Assembly: GCF_905220365.1 (NCBI RefSeq)
Contig: NC_061151.1
Coordinates: 5,388,197-5,452,196, forward strand
Length of the DNA stretch: 64,000 nt
Source: Vanessa cardui
Taxonomy: Eukaryota > Arthropoda > Insecta > Lepidoptera > Nymphalidae
Direction of reading: 5' to 3'
In this document: piece by piece, positions 19,826 to 32,146 of the stretch
Position numbering within the stretch: the first letter of the stretch is position 1
Layout: the number at the start of each line of letters is the position of its first letter
The notes under the pieces: generated by a model
Database searches by the model: none
The model's input: the letters and a program-made list of their open reading frames with translations, nothing else
What the model was told of the DNA's origin: nothing
Translations under genes and position numbers: made by a program

Positions 19826-20312
19826 TTGCTATGATATAGTGAAGTGAACTGACAAATTGGCCATGAGCTAGTAATTGGTCACCACTGACCATAAATAATA
19901 GCACTGTAAGAAATATTAACCGATCCTTCAGAGGTTGAAGACCTTGGGAACTAAGATGTTTCGTCCCTGGTGAATTTATTTACACTGGATCACTTTTCAA
20001 ATTAAAACATGCTGATATCTAATGAGTCCTCTGTGGTCATGTTATGTGTACACCGGCTTTCATGGGTACGCCACTCCGAGACCCCGGATTCGTTTCCCGG
20101 CCCAGTCAATGTAGATTATCATTAGTTTTCTATGTTGTCTTGGGTCTGGGTGTTTGTGATACCGTCGTTACTTCTGATTTTCCATAACACAAGTGCTTTA
20201 GCTACTTAAATTGGGATCAGAGTAATGTATGTGATGTTGTCTCATATTTATTTATTTATTTTAATGAGTGTTTGATACCTATCCAGACGGCCTTGCACAG
20301 AGCCTTTTTCAG
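19826..20312 (+). mobile_element. Family W repeat, old copy split by SINE-T
   Basis: Left part 19826-20027 (TAGCACTGTAAGAAATATTA, CTTGGGAACTAAGATGTTTC), right part 20272-20312 (GATACCTATCCAGACGGCC). It diverges more than its neighbour at 19473, so it is older. A SINE-T landed in its ATGAGTGGG block. Confidence 0.65.
20028..20271 (+). mobile_element. SINE-T, full-length, with target duplication
   Basis: tRNA-derived SINE: A-box region CTCTGTGGTCATGT, GCCACTCCGAGACCCC, B-box-like GATTCGTTTCC, then GGGTCTGGGTGTTTGTGATA and a TTTATTTATT tail. It is flanked by TAATGAGT at 20020-20027 and 20272-20279. Confidence 0.8.
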
Positions 20313-20752
20313 TCAAACAATGGTCAATAATTGATTATCCTGCTGATTCCAGATTAGCTGATCAAGTTCAAATATATAAACATATAGTTTAATTTATAAG
20401 AACATTCTCAGACAATATACCAACCAAAGAATCTTACTTGGTTTTACCGTTAAGGAGTTATGACACCAAAAACAAATACAAATAAATATTCAACTTATAA
20501 CCACGTGACTGCGTCAGAAGTTAAATAATAATGTAATCGTTGTCACCCCCAACCTAACCTGACGCAAAATCATTTTATCCTTATTGAATAACGCTGAATT
20601 TTCAGAAACCCCGTATATTTCTAACTAGGTTCGACCAGCTGTTAGGGTTGTACTTTCTTGATATACAAATATAGCTTGTGTCCTTTAAACTCCATATCAA
20701 CTTTGTGGAAAATGCAGACAAACAGACGTATGTACCTTTCGCATATTTTATA
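20313..20752. other. No recognised feature
   Basis: AT-rich, includes CCCCAACCTAACCTGACGC near 20548. No repeat match in the window. Confidence 0.45.
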
Positions 20753-20938
20753 CTAGTAGTTGCCCGCGGCTTCGCTAACGTTTCAAGGTAATGGTTGTCA
20801 TGTGTTAAGCAAAACAGTACCCTATGTTCTTTCTTGGAGTTTAAGTCTGCTTCCTGCCAAATTTCGTCCAATTCGATTCAGTGGTTTGGCAGTAAAAAAG
20901 CGCTAGACACATAGAGTTACTTTCACAATTATAATATT
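20753..20938 (-). mobile_element. Helitron C-type element, reverse
   Basis: Reads from CTAG (20753) through GTTGCCCGCGGCTTCGCTAA to GTTACTTTCACAATTATAAT, the reverse of a Helitron 3' to 5' end. The 90-codon frame here is incidental. Confidence 0.65.
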
Positions 20939-21200
20939 TAACAACATTAAATACTTAAATATGTATATACAAATATAAACTAAAACTAGTTACTGTATAA
21001 ATCTTGACCGCGTGGAATGGTGGCAAGAATGCTAGCAGCATTTCCCCGCTGAATCGCAATTCCGATCCTCTGGGCAAAAACGAACCAGCTCTCCTGTCAC
21101 CAGTGGAGGCAATGAGGCGAGGTGTTATACTTTTGGTGAAGGTTTTTGCACCACTACTCCAAGGGACAAGCGTTTCGACAGCAGTTTTAATATTAGTATA
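20939..21200 (+). repeat. Cassette Y, copy 2, with Helitron-like end
   Basis: Similar to 17362-17594, but its right end continues into TTTTAATATTAGTATAGAT, the reverse complement of a Helitron 5' end. It abuts Helitron C on the left. One frame (21004-21201) stays open across the block but shows no known domain. Confidence 0.55.
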
Positions 21201-21584
21201 GATAAGGTTATATAATCAAGAAAATCCGGAAGAATTCGTAAAAAAAAATACGTCCAAATTATTTTTATCGAAATAACATATTTTTACAAATATTTTCATC
21301 TCTTTGTGATTTTGTTATCTGAAGTTAGATTTATGATATCTGGGAGGGAGAGATCCCTTTGTCATTAAAAGTAAGAAAAATAAAATGCCAGTTTATGTAA
21401 AACTTGAGATTCCATAATAATTAAAGATATATAAAACCATAATCAAGAAATGTGCTCTGAATTTTAATTTAGAGAAATGATTGGATCTTCCGAATTGACT
21501 TTCAGGATATGAAGCATAATTAAGAGGTGTCTCCAAAAAAATTATATATTAATAAAGAATATGTATTAGAAAAGAAATGAAAAG
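21201..21584. other. No recognised feature
   Basis: AT-rich, no repeat match. Confidence 0.5.
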
Positions 21585-21800
21585 TGGGCCGAGAAGGCCG
21601 ATAGCCGATGATTACGGGTTCAAAGCCAAGCAACCGCTATTAAAATAATGTGCTTAATTTGTGTTTATAATTCATCTCATGCTCGGTGAAGGAAAACATC
21701 GTGAGGAAACCTGCACGCGTCTAATTTCAATGAAATTCGACCACATGTGTATCCAACCCGCATTGGAGTAGCGTGGCGGAAGATGCTCCAAACCTTCTTC
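21585..21800 (+). mobile_element. SINE-M, deleted in the head and 3' truncated
   Basis: The head lacks the CAGTGGTTAGAACGCG part of the A-box region, but keeps GATTACGGGTTCAAAGCC and the body to GCTCCAAACCTTCTTC. The frame at 21773-22075 starts inside it and is not a gene. Confidence 0.7.
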
Positions 21801-23432
21801 TAAAAAAATTACGGGCCCTTAATGTGTGTAAATGTATAACAAATTTAGAGAAACCGAACAATCCAATAAGTCATAACGCTCTTTGGATTGAAGACAAATT
21901 AATACTTTTTTTTTGCCAAGTTAAACGGAAACAAGATACATATATACAACCATTTTGGTTTGTTATTAATAAAACGACAATCAGTATGGTAGCATTTCGT
22001 AAGAGCCATTCATATTCGCAATATTACAACCAAATACATCATCAGCAGCCCATATTTGTCCACTGCTGGACATAGGCCTCTCCACTGTGGTCTTCTTTAA
22101 TTTGTTTAAAAAAATGGCTTCATTTTTTGAACACTTATATTATTAATATTTTGTCGCATTAACGTCAGATACATCTTGATAAGTACACAAATATTCACCA
22201 TTAAATTGTCTTTCAATTGGCATTCAAAATATGTTGACAACATGAACTAAAAAGAGTATAATAATAAAAATAGTTGCCGAGATGAGGCGTAAAAATTTCG
22301 TCCGTCAACTGTTCTGTGACGCTTCACATCGTGAGTCGTGAAATAGACAATTTTATGTGACTGCTTTAGGTTTTATATATACCTATAACAGGCTATAAAT
22401 TGAATAGAACCTATTTTTAAAAACAATACGAAAGTCTCTGCCTTTAGAAAAAAAATCCAATCTTCTGAAAAATTGGTGAATCTTAAATTTTAACAGAACT
22501 TTTGGATACAGTCATATGAGATACTCACTACAGGATTCGGCTCGACATAGCCCAAAAAGTAATGCGCAGACGTCATCTTATCACTTTCGGTTTTATTTTG
22601 TTTTCCCTTCATCTATAGTTTGCCAGATAAAACCACTTATCAAATGAATTATCCAATAAACTCATGAATTAATGAACTATAGATCTATCATCAATTTTGA
22701 AAATGGTTTGCAGCAAGACGCAATCCTTCTCCGGAAATTTAATTAATTATATTAACTAAACATATATTACTGCATGAAAGAATGCTAAGTCCACATTTTT
22801 TTATCAAAAACAGTCACTTAGAATAATTTATAATACTGATGATATTTGCATGATTTATATTTTAAGAGACCAAATTAAAAACACACATAGAATCTTATCA
22901 TAGATACAAATATGCTCAAGCGCCTGAAAAACGCTGTGACTTTTATAAAATCAGTGTATATCATTATTAACAATGTAAAATATTGTAAGCGACACGTCGA
23001 CGATACTCTCCTCCGCGCTGATTGGTCCTCGATCATTTAACGTAGTATCTAGTTTTATTACGAAATTTATGACGTCATAAAAGTTGTGGTTTTCATATCG
23101 TTAAACACGAGCCAATTTGGTCCGGAAAGAACGTCTTCAGCTATTAAACTAACAGCATGTAACCAACTGGAGTCGTTTCTTTTTAGAGGAATGCGTTCCA
23201 TTATATGTAATAGAACAGTATTATCTCAGGAGGTTTTTCTCCACCCTCAAAGACGTAATGAATGGTAACTACTTCGATGGAGTTTTTCTGAGTTCCAACC
23301 CGTAACCTTTGGGAAATCTAACTGGAACTCAGAAAAAGAAAACTTTCATTCAGATATATATATTTTAAACTCTTTTTTAATTTGTTATCTAAGACCAACC
23401 TGACCATGTTTAAAAGTTTTTTTATTATGAAA
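21801..23432. other. Mostly unrecognised, 1.6 kb
   Basis: Holds the short RTE tail at 22036-22085. The rest is AT-rich, with one GC patch near 22990 (GCGACACGTCGACGATACTC). A 60-codon frame at 23086 has no recognisable motif. Confidence 0.5.
22036..22085 (-). mobile_element. RTE-type LINE 3' tail fragment
   Basis: The reverse complement encodes EAYVQQW followed shortly by a stop, the last residues of the RTE reverse-transcriptase frame also seen at 53326-53712. Confidence 0.6.
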
Positions 23433-23929
23433 CTAGCGGTCGCCCGCGGCTTCGCCCGCGTAGATAACGGTTCATAATCAGTCTTCTAATATACCCACTG
23501 CTGAGGCACGGTCACATTTGAAGAATTACTGCAACCGGCGCTTGGATCTATTGTGATAAACCTCAAATTCGTGATCACAACAACTCAGCCAGACCAACAT
23601 CAGCCACGAATCTGATGAGGTTCTTAGGGTCGGAGGCCATTATGCCCTCTAATGACCGGAGTTAGAACATATTATAGTTCTATCTTTTATAGTTTAGGCA
23701 TCATACGCAAAAAATCAACTTTTTTGGTAGATTTTTTCCTTTTTTGTCCGAAAAACCCAAAATATCTTACGGAACCCTATTTTTTTCAAAATAAAATTTA
23801 GCCTATGTTATGCAGGATTAATTTAGCTTTCGAATGGTGAAAGATTTTTTAAAATCGGTCCAGTCGTTTTTGAGCCTATTCATTACAACCAAACAAACAA
23901 AGTTTTCCTCTTTATAATATTAGTGTAGA
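23433..23929 (-). mobile_element. Helitron C-type element, reverse, about 500 bp
   Basis: From CTAG (23433) with GGTCGCCCGCGGCTTCGCCC to TATAATATTAGTGTAGA (ending 23929), between A and T. It carries AAAATCGGTCCAGTCGTTTT near the 5' end. Non-autonomous. Confidence 0.7.
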
Positions 23930-24016
23930 TAATAAAATTGTATTAAAAATATATCGACAATTGTATTGGTTTTGAAGTACTCAAAAAATAAAACTCGGAA
24001 GCATTACATTTACATT

Positions 24017-24313
24017 AACAGCCTATAAACTTCCCACAGCTTTCCTTAAGTCTCCTCTCTCTTTGAGGAAAAGGTTTCGAGCATACTCCACCACGCTTTT
24101 CCTATGAGTTTGGTGGAATACACATGTGATAGTCTAGTTCTAATTTCGATGAAATTAGACACATACAGCTTTCCTCACGATGTTTTTGTGTATTATAAAC
24201 ACAAATTAAGCACATGAATATTCAGTTGTGATTGGCTGGGTTTGAATCAGCAATCGTTTAAGTTTTTCGTCGATTAAGATGCACGCGTTCTAACCACTGG
24301 GCCATCTGGGCTC
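24017..24313 (-). mobile_element. SINE-M, full-length, reverse
   Basis: Starts (plus strand) AACAGCCTATAAACTTCCCA and ends GTTCTAACCACTGGGCCATC. The B box region is altered (TTTGAATCAGC). Confidence 0.75.
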
Positions 24314-24663
24314 AAATGGAGAAACTACAATATGAAAAGGTGAGAAGATAATACGAAACCAAAACACAATATTGTAAACAATATTTGAACCATATTCTCA
24401 ACAAATAAGTCTCGTACGAAGTACTAAAATTCATATTTTATAACATCAACGGTCTTGTATTTCTGCATGAATTTTTCCAATACACATTCATATTTATCTT
24501 AAAATATTCCAGAGAATTTCCTCACATACTTGAATATTTTATCGACATCTTGTCGATAGTATTTTATTGAGACTGAATTTAGCGCACAGTGTATTTTCCA
24601 TCGAATTGATTTAGCATTTTTGATTGCAATAATGTTAGTGACTATTGAAACTTAATATAATTA
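24314..24663. other. No recognised feature
   Basis: AT-rich with two ATATTTTATCGAC-like echoes near 24530-24570; no repeat family assigned. Confidence 0.45.
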
Positions 24664-24908
24664 TCTATACATATAATAAAATTGGAGTGTCTGTTTGTAA
24701 TATTAAAATAGCCCTTTTTTACTCAATGCATATGTATTTATGTACGGTACATATACCAAAATAAATTTCGGGTAACCTCTGGAACGGCTGGACCGATTTT
24801 GACGGGACTCCACTGGTAGATAAATGATATAATAGGGAGTAACTAAGGCTACAATAATATTTTTTTTTAGTTATATTCAAAGGCGTACAAGGTCGCGGGT
24901 ACAGCTAG
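24664..24908 (+). mobile_element. Helitron B, uninterrupted non-autonomous copy
   Basis: TC start (24664), TTGGAGTGTCTGTTTGTAAT, then CGGCTGGACCGATTTTGACG and the end GCGGGTACAGCTAG (24908). This copy is the key for recognising the two halves of the interrupted Helitron B at 1058-9554. Confidence 0.8.
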
Positions 24909-24950
24909 TCATATATAAGTGGCCATTTCCAGTATACTCATAAACATACT

Positions 24951-25190
24951 CTTATGGAATAGGTAAGTTGATTGGCAAACGGGTCAGCTGTTGGTAAGTG
25001 GTCCCTACCGCCCATAGAATTAGTCACTGTAAGAAGTTATAACCATTCCTTACATTCCCGATGTGCCACCAACCTCGAGCGGCTAAACTTCTTTCGAAAT
25101 TCTTTGTGCCTCTGGTTGCATTGGCTCAGCCACTTTTCAAACCGGAACACAACTGTACTAAGTATTGCGGGAGAATGTATAGTACCTTCA
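24951..25190 (+). mobile_element. Family W repeat, diverged
   Basis: Keeps TTGGTAAGTGGTCCCTACCG, GTGCCACCAACC and CAAACCGGAACACAAC; the 3' third is lost. Confidence 0.55.
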
Positions 25191-25618
25191 AATAGTGGTG
25201 ACCTTAAGTCATCAAGTGGAAATTAGATATAAACGATTAATATAATTAGAATAAAGAATCTCCGAAAAAAAGTAATTTGGACGCGTCATTCATATTCAAT
25301 GAACAATTGCGCAACAGATGTGAGAAGTGCCAAGCGTGTGCCCGCACAGGTGCACACTATTCTTTGAGAGTGGAAGACTCAAAAACTGATGGTATGATAA
25401 TACGACACCAAGGTCAAGTGCGGGACCAAGTGTTCCAAGTCAAGTGTTTAACATTCCAAGCAACTGGAGTGTTATCTCTATCAACTCTGGAATCAGAACT
25501 TTTTCCACCAGCCAACCAGAATCAGCTTTATTAAGGGTTGACCATCCAGTACCAACAATAACATGATAATAAACTATATTATCCTAGACAGTTAGACAGA
25601 CATATTGAAAAAATTAAT
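25191..25618. other. Unrecognised; one cysteine-rich open frame
   Basis: An 85-codon plus-strand frame (25277-25534) begins with a CEKCQACARTG run. I do not recognise the sequence, and there is no splice or promoter evidence. Likely chance, or a fragment of an unknown repeat. Confidence 0.3.
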
Positions 25619-27236
25619 AAAATTTTAACAAAATGAAAAACCGACTTCAAACAAAACACTATATTAAAACAAATGAATATGCACGAAAAAGTAACAAAAA
25701 TAATTGCGTATTCAACATATTTTTTAGAGTCTTCCTAAGTTAAATGAAATGAAAAATATTAGACTACTTAAAAGTCGATTAACGATTATATCATGTAGTT
25801 ATAATTATTGTTATATTTGGAGTCGGTGTCAGCCAATAAAACCCTACAGTATATCTATCAAAAAACAATACGAGAATACTTTAACAAATATGTTTTTTAC
25901 AAATTACCTTTTATACAATAATATACTGGATCAATCAAGGGGCTCGTATCGCTTCTTTCTTTTAATTGTTGAGGTAAGGGCACCGTGGCTGACACCGGCT
26001 CCAAATATACCAATAACTATAACTACATGATATAATCGTTAATCGACTTTTAAGTAGTCTAATATTTTTCATTTCATTTAACGTAGGAAGACTCTAAAAA
26101 ATATGTTGAATACGCAATTATTTTTGTTACTTTTTCGTGCATATTCATTTGTTTTAATATAGTGTTTTGTTTGAAGTCGGTTTTTCATTTTGTTAAAATT
26201 TTATTTATTTGATTTTAAGTGAAGCTGATGTTGACTAATTTTTTTTAATATGGATAGATTAAGCGTTCCGTTTATATGAGTCAGAAACTACTTCGAGGAC
26301 AATTTCAAAGGAAACTTGCGAATAAAGCAAAAATAGACTTTCGAAAATGCGGATTTAATACGTCACGCGGCGTAAACTACAAGGATCCCTCAAAAGAGCT
26401 GTAATCGAACTCAGCAAAAAAACTTTGAAAAAGACCAACTATATTTCGTACATCATATGACATCACATCACATACACAAAATTTGATTAAAGATAGTAAG
26501 AAATTCTGCCCCATATCGCACCCTAACTGCGAGCCGTATAGGAGTTCCATCACTACATAGTATAAAACAAAGTCGCTTTCTCTGTCCCTATATATTTAAA
26601 TCTACGCAACGGATTTTGATGCGGTTTTTTTTAAAAGATAGTGTGATTCAAGGGGAAGGTTTGTGTATATAATACATGAACAATATAGTAAAGAAACACT
26701 GATAATTTTAGAAGTTTGCGATGTGATGTCGTATATAAACAAATTCTGTAGTATATTTAGTATCAGTATTGCACCCGTGCGAAGCCGGGGTGGGTAGCTA
26801 GTTGATTATAATATTCGACTATAATAATTACATAAACATAACCACATTACGGAAGGTGACTCAAATATCCAAATAACCTATAAATAAAAGACCGAGTATC
26901 GCTAACGTGCTCCTCAGAATTGTTCCGTTCCCTTCCGTTCCGTTACTTTGTCATGAATCCTGTGCTCAGAACCTTACCAAACTTTCACCAATTTACCCTA
27001 GAAGTATATATTTTATAATAAAAAAAGAATTTTCAAAATTGGTTAACGTGATTTTCAGTTATTCACCTATTTGTCGCGCATATACATAAGGCAAATTTAA
27101 GACTTACGTCGTTTTCACATGGATACCATCATCGGAAAAAAAAATAAAAAAAATGGGACCCCATGGGAAGCACTACCTTTCAAACAAAAAAAAAATTATC
27201 AAAATCGGTCCACCCAGTAAAAAGTTATGAGGTAAC

Positions 27237-27267
<31 letters not shown>

Positions 27268-27310
27268 TACAGACGAATTGATAACCTCCTCCTTTTGGAA
27301 GTCGGTTGAA
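25619..27310 (+). mobile_element. Family S element, copy 2 (reference orientation)
   Basis: Most complete uninterrupted copy, 1.69 kb: snap-back hairpin at the left (25619-26203), then GTGAAGCTGATGTTGACTAA, Helitron A at 26550-26801, a poly(A)-rich stretch near 27245 and the end CTTTTGGAAGTCGGTTGAA. Inverted end motif AACCGACTTC/GAAGTCGGTT. No transposase frame. Confidence 0.8.
26550..26801 (+). mobile_element. Helitron A inside family S copy 2
   Basis: TC at 26550, CTAG ending 26801, inserted between GAGTTCCA and TTGATTATAA. Very similar to the copies inside S copies 1, 3 and 4. Confidence 0.85.
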
Positions 27311-28140
27311 CATTACGTTTTCAAACATATAATTAGTCCTTTAACAAAATAGTTATTTAAAAGCTACGGAAAGTAATAACCTGGTAATGTCCAGCTGGAT
27401 TAAGGACTGATCTCCCTTTGAAGGGCTTGGAACTATGCCAACACGTGGTTAGAAATTACACGTGGCAGAATCTCATTGAAATTAGACTAATGCACATAAA
27501 TTAAGTAAGTGAAGCTTCAACGATTCTTGCCTGGATTCGAACCTGGAATCATCTGTTGGAATCAGCTCAGAAAAGTGGTATATTATTTTTTATCTAATCT
27601 GAATCGACAGCTTAATGGACAGACAAATTGAAATGCTATTAATGTCGACCTATATCAAGGAATATATGCCTGCCAACGTCCGCCCGTGTGTATAAATAAA
27701 CTCGCTATACAAGCGAAGTAAGCACTCGACTTAATGTGAAAATATGGAATATTTTTAAATTTTCATCGTCTTTTTTTGGATATTTTAAAATGTTATGTCA
27801 GCCAGGTTTATTTTAATTAATGAAACCAAAGAGGTTAGTTATTACATTTTTATATTCTAAATGGACAGGCAGAAATACTATACAGTATGTAATACTTTAT
27901 TTATTTATTGAAATGCTTTCAAAATATACATTAAACTTTATGTATGTTTCACTTTATCTTTATGTGTGTGTGTGTTCATAACACAGTACAAAAGGCAGGC
28001 TTAATATAAACAGCATGATTCGCCTACTTTTGCAGTGAAATGAAGTTTAAATTACAGTTTTATTCTAACATAATATATATAAAAAAAAATTGAAATTGCA
28101 TATTATATCTTAATTATTATCTTATGAACCGATTTGTATA
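27311..28140. other. Decayed SINE-M and unrecognised sequence
   Basis: 27407-27572 is a decayed reverse SINE-M (CACGTGGCAGAATCTCATTG, TTGCCTGGATTCGAACCTGG). The remainder has a short GT run near 27965 and no gene. Confidence 0.5.
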
Positions 28141-28639
28141 TTTTCAACCGACTTCCAAAAGGAGGAGGTTATCAATTCGTCTGTATTTTTTTTTTATGTT
28201 TGTTACCTCATAACTTTTCACTGGGTGGACCGATTTTGATAATTTTTTTTTGTTTGAAAGGTAGTGCTTCCCGTGGGGTCCCATTTTTTTAAATTTTTTT
28301 CCGATGATGGTATCCATATGAAAACGACATAAGTCTTAAATTTGCATTATGTATATGCGCGACAAATCGGTGATTAACTGAAAATCACGTTAACCAATTT
28401 TGAATATTCTTTTTTTATTATAAAATATATACTTTAAGGGTAATTTGGTGAAAGTTTGGTAAGGTTCTGAGCACAGGATCCATGACAAAGTAACGGAACG
28501 GAAGGGAACGGAACAATTCTGAGGAGCACGTTAGCGATACTCAGTCGAATCTTTTATTTATAGGTTATTTGGATATTTGAGTCACCTTCCGTAATGTGGT
28601 TATGTTTACGTAATTATCATAGTCGAATATTATAATCAA

Positions 28640-28891
28640 CTAGCTACCCACCCCGGCTTCGCACGGGTGCAATACTGATACTAAATATACTACAGAATTT
28701 GTGTATTTACGACATCACATCGCCAACTTCTAAAATTATCAGTGTTTCTTTACTATATTGTTCATGTTTTATATACAAAAACCTTCCCCTTGAATCACAC
28801 TATCTTTAAAAAAAAACCGCATCAAAATCCGTTGCGTAGATTTAAAGATATAGGGACAGAGAAAGCGACTTTGTTTTATACGATGTAGTGA
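28640..28891 (-). mobile_element. Helitron A inside family S copy 3
   Basis: CTAG at 28640 to GA at 28890-28891, same host site as in the other S copies, reverse like copy 1. Confidence 0.85.
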
Positions 28892-29621
28892 TGGAACTCC
28901 TATACGGCTCGCAGTTAGGGTGCGATATGGGGCAGAATTTCTTACTATCTTTAATAAAATTTTGTGTATGTGATGTGGTGTCATATGATGTACGAAATAT
29001 AGTTGGTCTTTTTTAAAGTTTTTTTGCTGAGTTCGATTACAGCTCCTTCGAGGGATCCTTGTGGTTTACGCCGCGTGACGTATTAAATCCGCAATTTCGA
29101 AAGTCTATTTTTGCTTTATTTGCAAGTTTCCTTTGAAATTGTCCTCGAAGTAGTTTCTGACTCATATAAAAGGAACGCTTAATCTATCCATATTAAAAAA
29201 AATTAGTTAGTCAACATCAGCTTCACTTAAAATCAAAAAATAAATAAAAATTTTAACAAAAAGAAAAACCGACTTCAAACAAAACACTATTTTAAAACAA
29301 ATGAATATGCACGAAAAAGTAATAAAAATAATTGCGTATTCAACATATTTTTTAGAGTCTTCCTAAGTTAAATGAAATGAAAAATATTAGACTACTTATA
29401 AATAAAAATTTTACCAAAAAAAAAACCGACTTCAAACGAAACACTATTTCAAAACGATGAATATGCGCTAAAAAGTCATAAAAATAATTGCATATTCAAC
29501 ATATTTTTTAGAGTCCTACTAAGTAAAATGAAATGAAAAGTATTAGACTACTTAAACGTCGATTTACGATTATATAATGTAGTTATAGTTATTGGTATAT
29601 TTGGAGTCTAATACTTTTCAT

Positions 29622-30512
29622 TTCATTTTACTTAGTAGGACTCTAAAAAATATGTTGAATACGCAATTATTTTTATGACTTTTTAGCGCATATTCATCGT
29701 TTTGAAATAGTGTTTCGTTGGAAGTCGGTTTTTTTTTTGGTAAAATTTTTATTTATTTTTTGATTTTGAGTGAAGCTGATGTTGACTAACTATTTTTTCT
29801 TAATATGGATAGATTAAGCGTTCCGTTTATGTGAGTCAGAAACTACTTGGACGACAATTTCAAAGGAAACTTGCGAATAAAGCAAAAATAGACTTTCGAA
29901 AATGCGACTTTAATGATTTAATGCTTTAATGATCATGCGGCATAAACTACAAGGATCCCTCGAAAGAGCTGTAATCGACCTCAGCAAAAAAACTTTGAAA
30001 AAGAGCTAATATATGTCGTACATCATATTACATTACATCACATACACATAATTTGATTAAAGACAGTAAGAAAGTTCATTTTACTTAGGAGGACTCTAAA
30101 AAATATATTGAATACGAAATTATTTTTAACACTTTTTAGTGCATATTCATTTGTTCTAAAGTAGTGTTTTGTTTGAAGTCGGTTTTTCTTTTTGTTAAAA
30201 TTTTTATTTATTTTTTGATTTTAAGTGAAGCTTGTGAATTTGACTAACTGATTTTTCTTAATATGGATAGATTAAGCGTTCCCTTTATATGAGTCATAAA
30301 CTACTTCGAGGACAATTTAAGGGAAACTTGCGAATAAAACAAAAATAGACTTTCGAAAATGCGACTTTAATACGTCATGCGGCATAAACTACAAGGATCT
30401 CTCGAAAGAGCTGTAATCGACCTCAGCAAAAAAAAATTGAAAAAGAGCTAATATATGTCGTACATGATATTACATTACATCACATACACAAAATTTGATT
30501 AAAGATAGTAAG
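29622..30512 (+). repeat. Tandem duplication of about 450 bp inside S copy 4
   Basis: Units 29622-30074 and 30075 to about 30512 both begin TTCATTTTACTTAG and run through AAGTCGGTTTTT, GATTTT(G/A)AGTGAAGC and GGATAGATTAAGCGTTCC to AAGA(C/T)AGTAAGAAA. The two differ at many positions. Confidence 0.75.
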
Positions 30513-30561
30513 AAATTCTGCCCCATATCGCACCCTAACTGTGAGCCGTTTAGGAGTTCCA

Positions 30562-30813
30562 TCACTACATAGTATAAAACAAAGTCGGTTTCTCTGTCCC
30601 TATATCTTTAAATCTACGCAACGGATTTTGATGCGGTTTTTTTTAATAGATAGTGTGATTCCAGAGGAAGGTTAGTATATATAATACATGACCAATATAG
30701 TAAAGAAACACTGATAATTTTAGAAGTTTGCGATGTGATGTCGTAAATAAACAAATTCTGTAGTATATTTAGTATCAGTATTGCACCCGTGCGAAGCCGG
30801 GGTGGGTAGCTAG
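30562..30813 (+). mobile_element. Helitron A inside family S copy 4
   Basis: TC at 30562 to CTAG at 30810-30813, same host junctions (GAGTTCCA and TTGATTATAA). Confidence 0.85.
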
Positions 30814-31762
30814 TTGATTATAATATTCGACTATGATAATAACAAAAACATAACCACATTACGGAAGGTGAGTCATATATCCAAATAACCTATAAATAAA
30901 AGATTCGACTGAGTATCGCTAACGTGCTCCTCAGAATTGTTCCGTTCCCTTCCGTTCCGTTACTTTGTTATGGATCCTGTGCTCAGAACCTTACCAAACT
31001 TTCACCAAATTACCCTTGAAGTATATATTTTATAATAAAAAAATAGTTATTAAAATTGGTAAACGTGATTTTCAGTTATTCACCTATTTGTCGCGCATAT
31101 ACATAATGCAAATTTAAGACTTATGTCGTTTTCATATAGATACCATCATCGGAAAAAAATTAAAAATAAATGGGACCCCACGGGAAGCACTACCTTTCAA
31201 TCAAAAATAAAATTATCAAAATCGGTCCACCCAGTGAAAAGTTATGAGGTAACAAAGATAAAAAAAAAAAAAAAAATACAGACGAATTGATAACCTCCTC
31301 CTTTTGGAAGTCGGTTGAAAAGTCGATTAACGATTATATCATGTAGTTATAATTATTGTTATATTTGGAGTCGGTGTCAGCCAATAAAACCCTACAGTAT
31401 ATCTATCAAAAAAAAATATCAAAAAACAATACGAGAATACTTTAACAAATATGTTTTTTACAAATTACCTTTTACACAATAATATACTGGATCAATCAAG
31501 GGGCTCGTATCGCTTCTTTCTTTTGATTGTTGGGGCAAGGGCACCGTGGCTGACACCGGCTCCAAATATACCAATAATTATAACTACATGATATAATCGT
31601 TAATCGACTTCTAAGTAGTCTAATATTTTTCATTTCATTTAACTTGGAAGACTCTAAAAAATATGTTGAATACGCAATGATTTTTATTACTTTTTCGTGC
31701 ATATTCATTTGTTTTAAAATAGTGTTTTGTTTGAAGTCGGTTTTTCTTTTTGTTAAAATTTT

Positions 31763-32146
31763 TATTTATATTTATTATTTTTCTCATACTATTCGGAATT
31801 CGGTATTTTTTTGCATGTTATATTCGTATTATATTCTTGTTACGTCGAAATAAGTTAAAACTCTGTACAATTGTATTCGTTACTCGTGTAAATTTCTGAC
31901 AAAACACCATCGACGAACGCGCCAGTTGCGTCGAATATTTTTTAATTAACGCTTGTTCGTTATGTTGTATATGTCAAAGAGGACTTCAATATTAGTTATA
32001 TATAAATTGGAATGCTTCATTGTTATGACTGGTTCTATTTCTGTTTACGTCAAAAAGAAAAAAAATAATCCACGAACGTGATTCGTGCGTTTGGTGTTCC
32101 AAATTTAACAGTTTCTTAAGAGCTTCTTTTCCGTGAGACGTTGAAA
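31763..32146. other. No recognised feature
   Basis: AT-rich, with CACCATCGACGAACGCGCCA near 31906; no repeat match. Confidence 0.45.

Larger units (their letters stand above)
29399..31317 (+). mobile_element. Family S element, copy 4, nested in copy 3
   Basis: Starts TAAATAAAAATTTTACC and a shortened hairpin lacking the central part, contains an internal tandem duplication (29622-30512) and Helitron A (30562-30813), and ends CTTTTGGAAGTCGGTTG. Opposite in orientation to its host copy. More diverged in the hairpin (for example CGAAACACTATTTC) than copies 1-3. Confidence 0.75.
28141..31762 (-). mobile_element. Family S element, copy 3, split by copy 4
   Basis: Left part 28141-29398 (CAACCGACTTCCAAAAGGAG through Helitron A to the first hairpin arm), right part 31318-31762 (rest of the hairpin). 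The break falls inside the arm between GACTACTTA and AAAGTCGATTAACG. Removing the insert restores the hairpin seen in copies 1 and 2. Confidence 0.8.
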
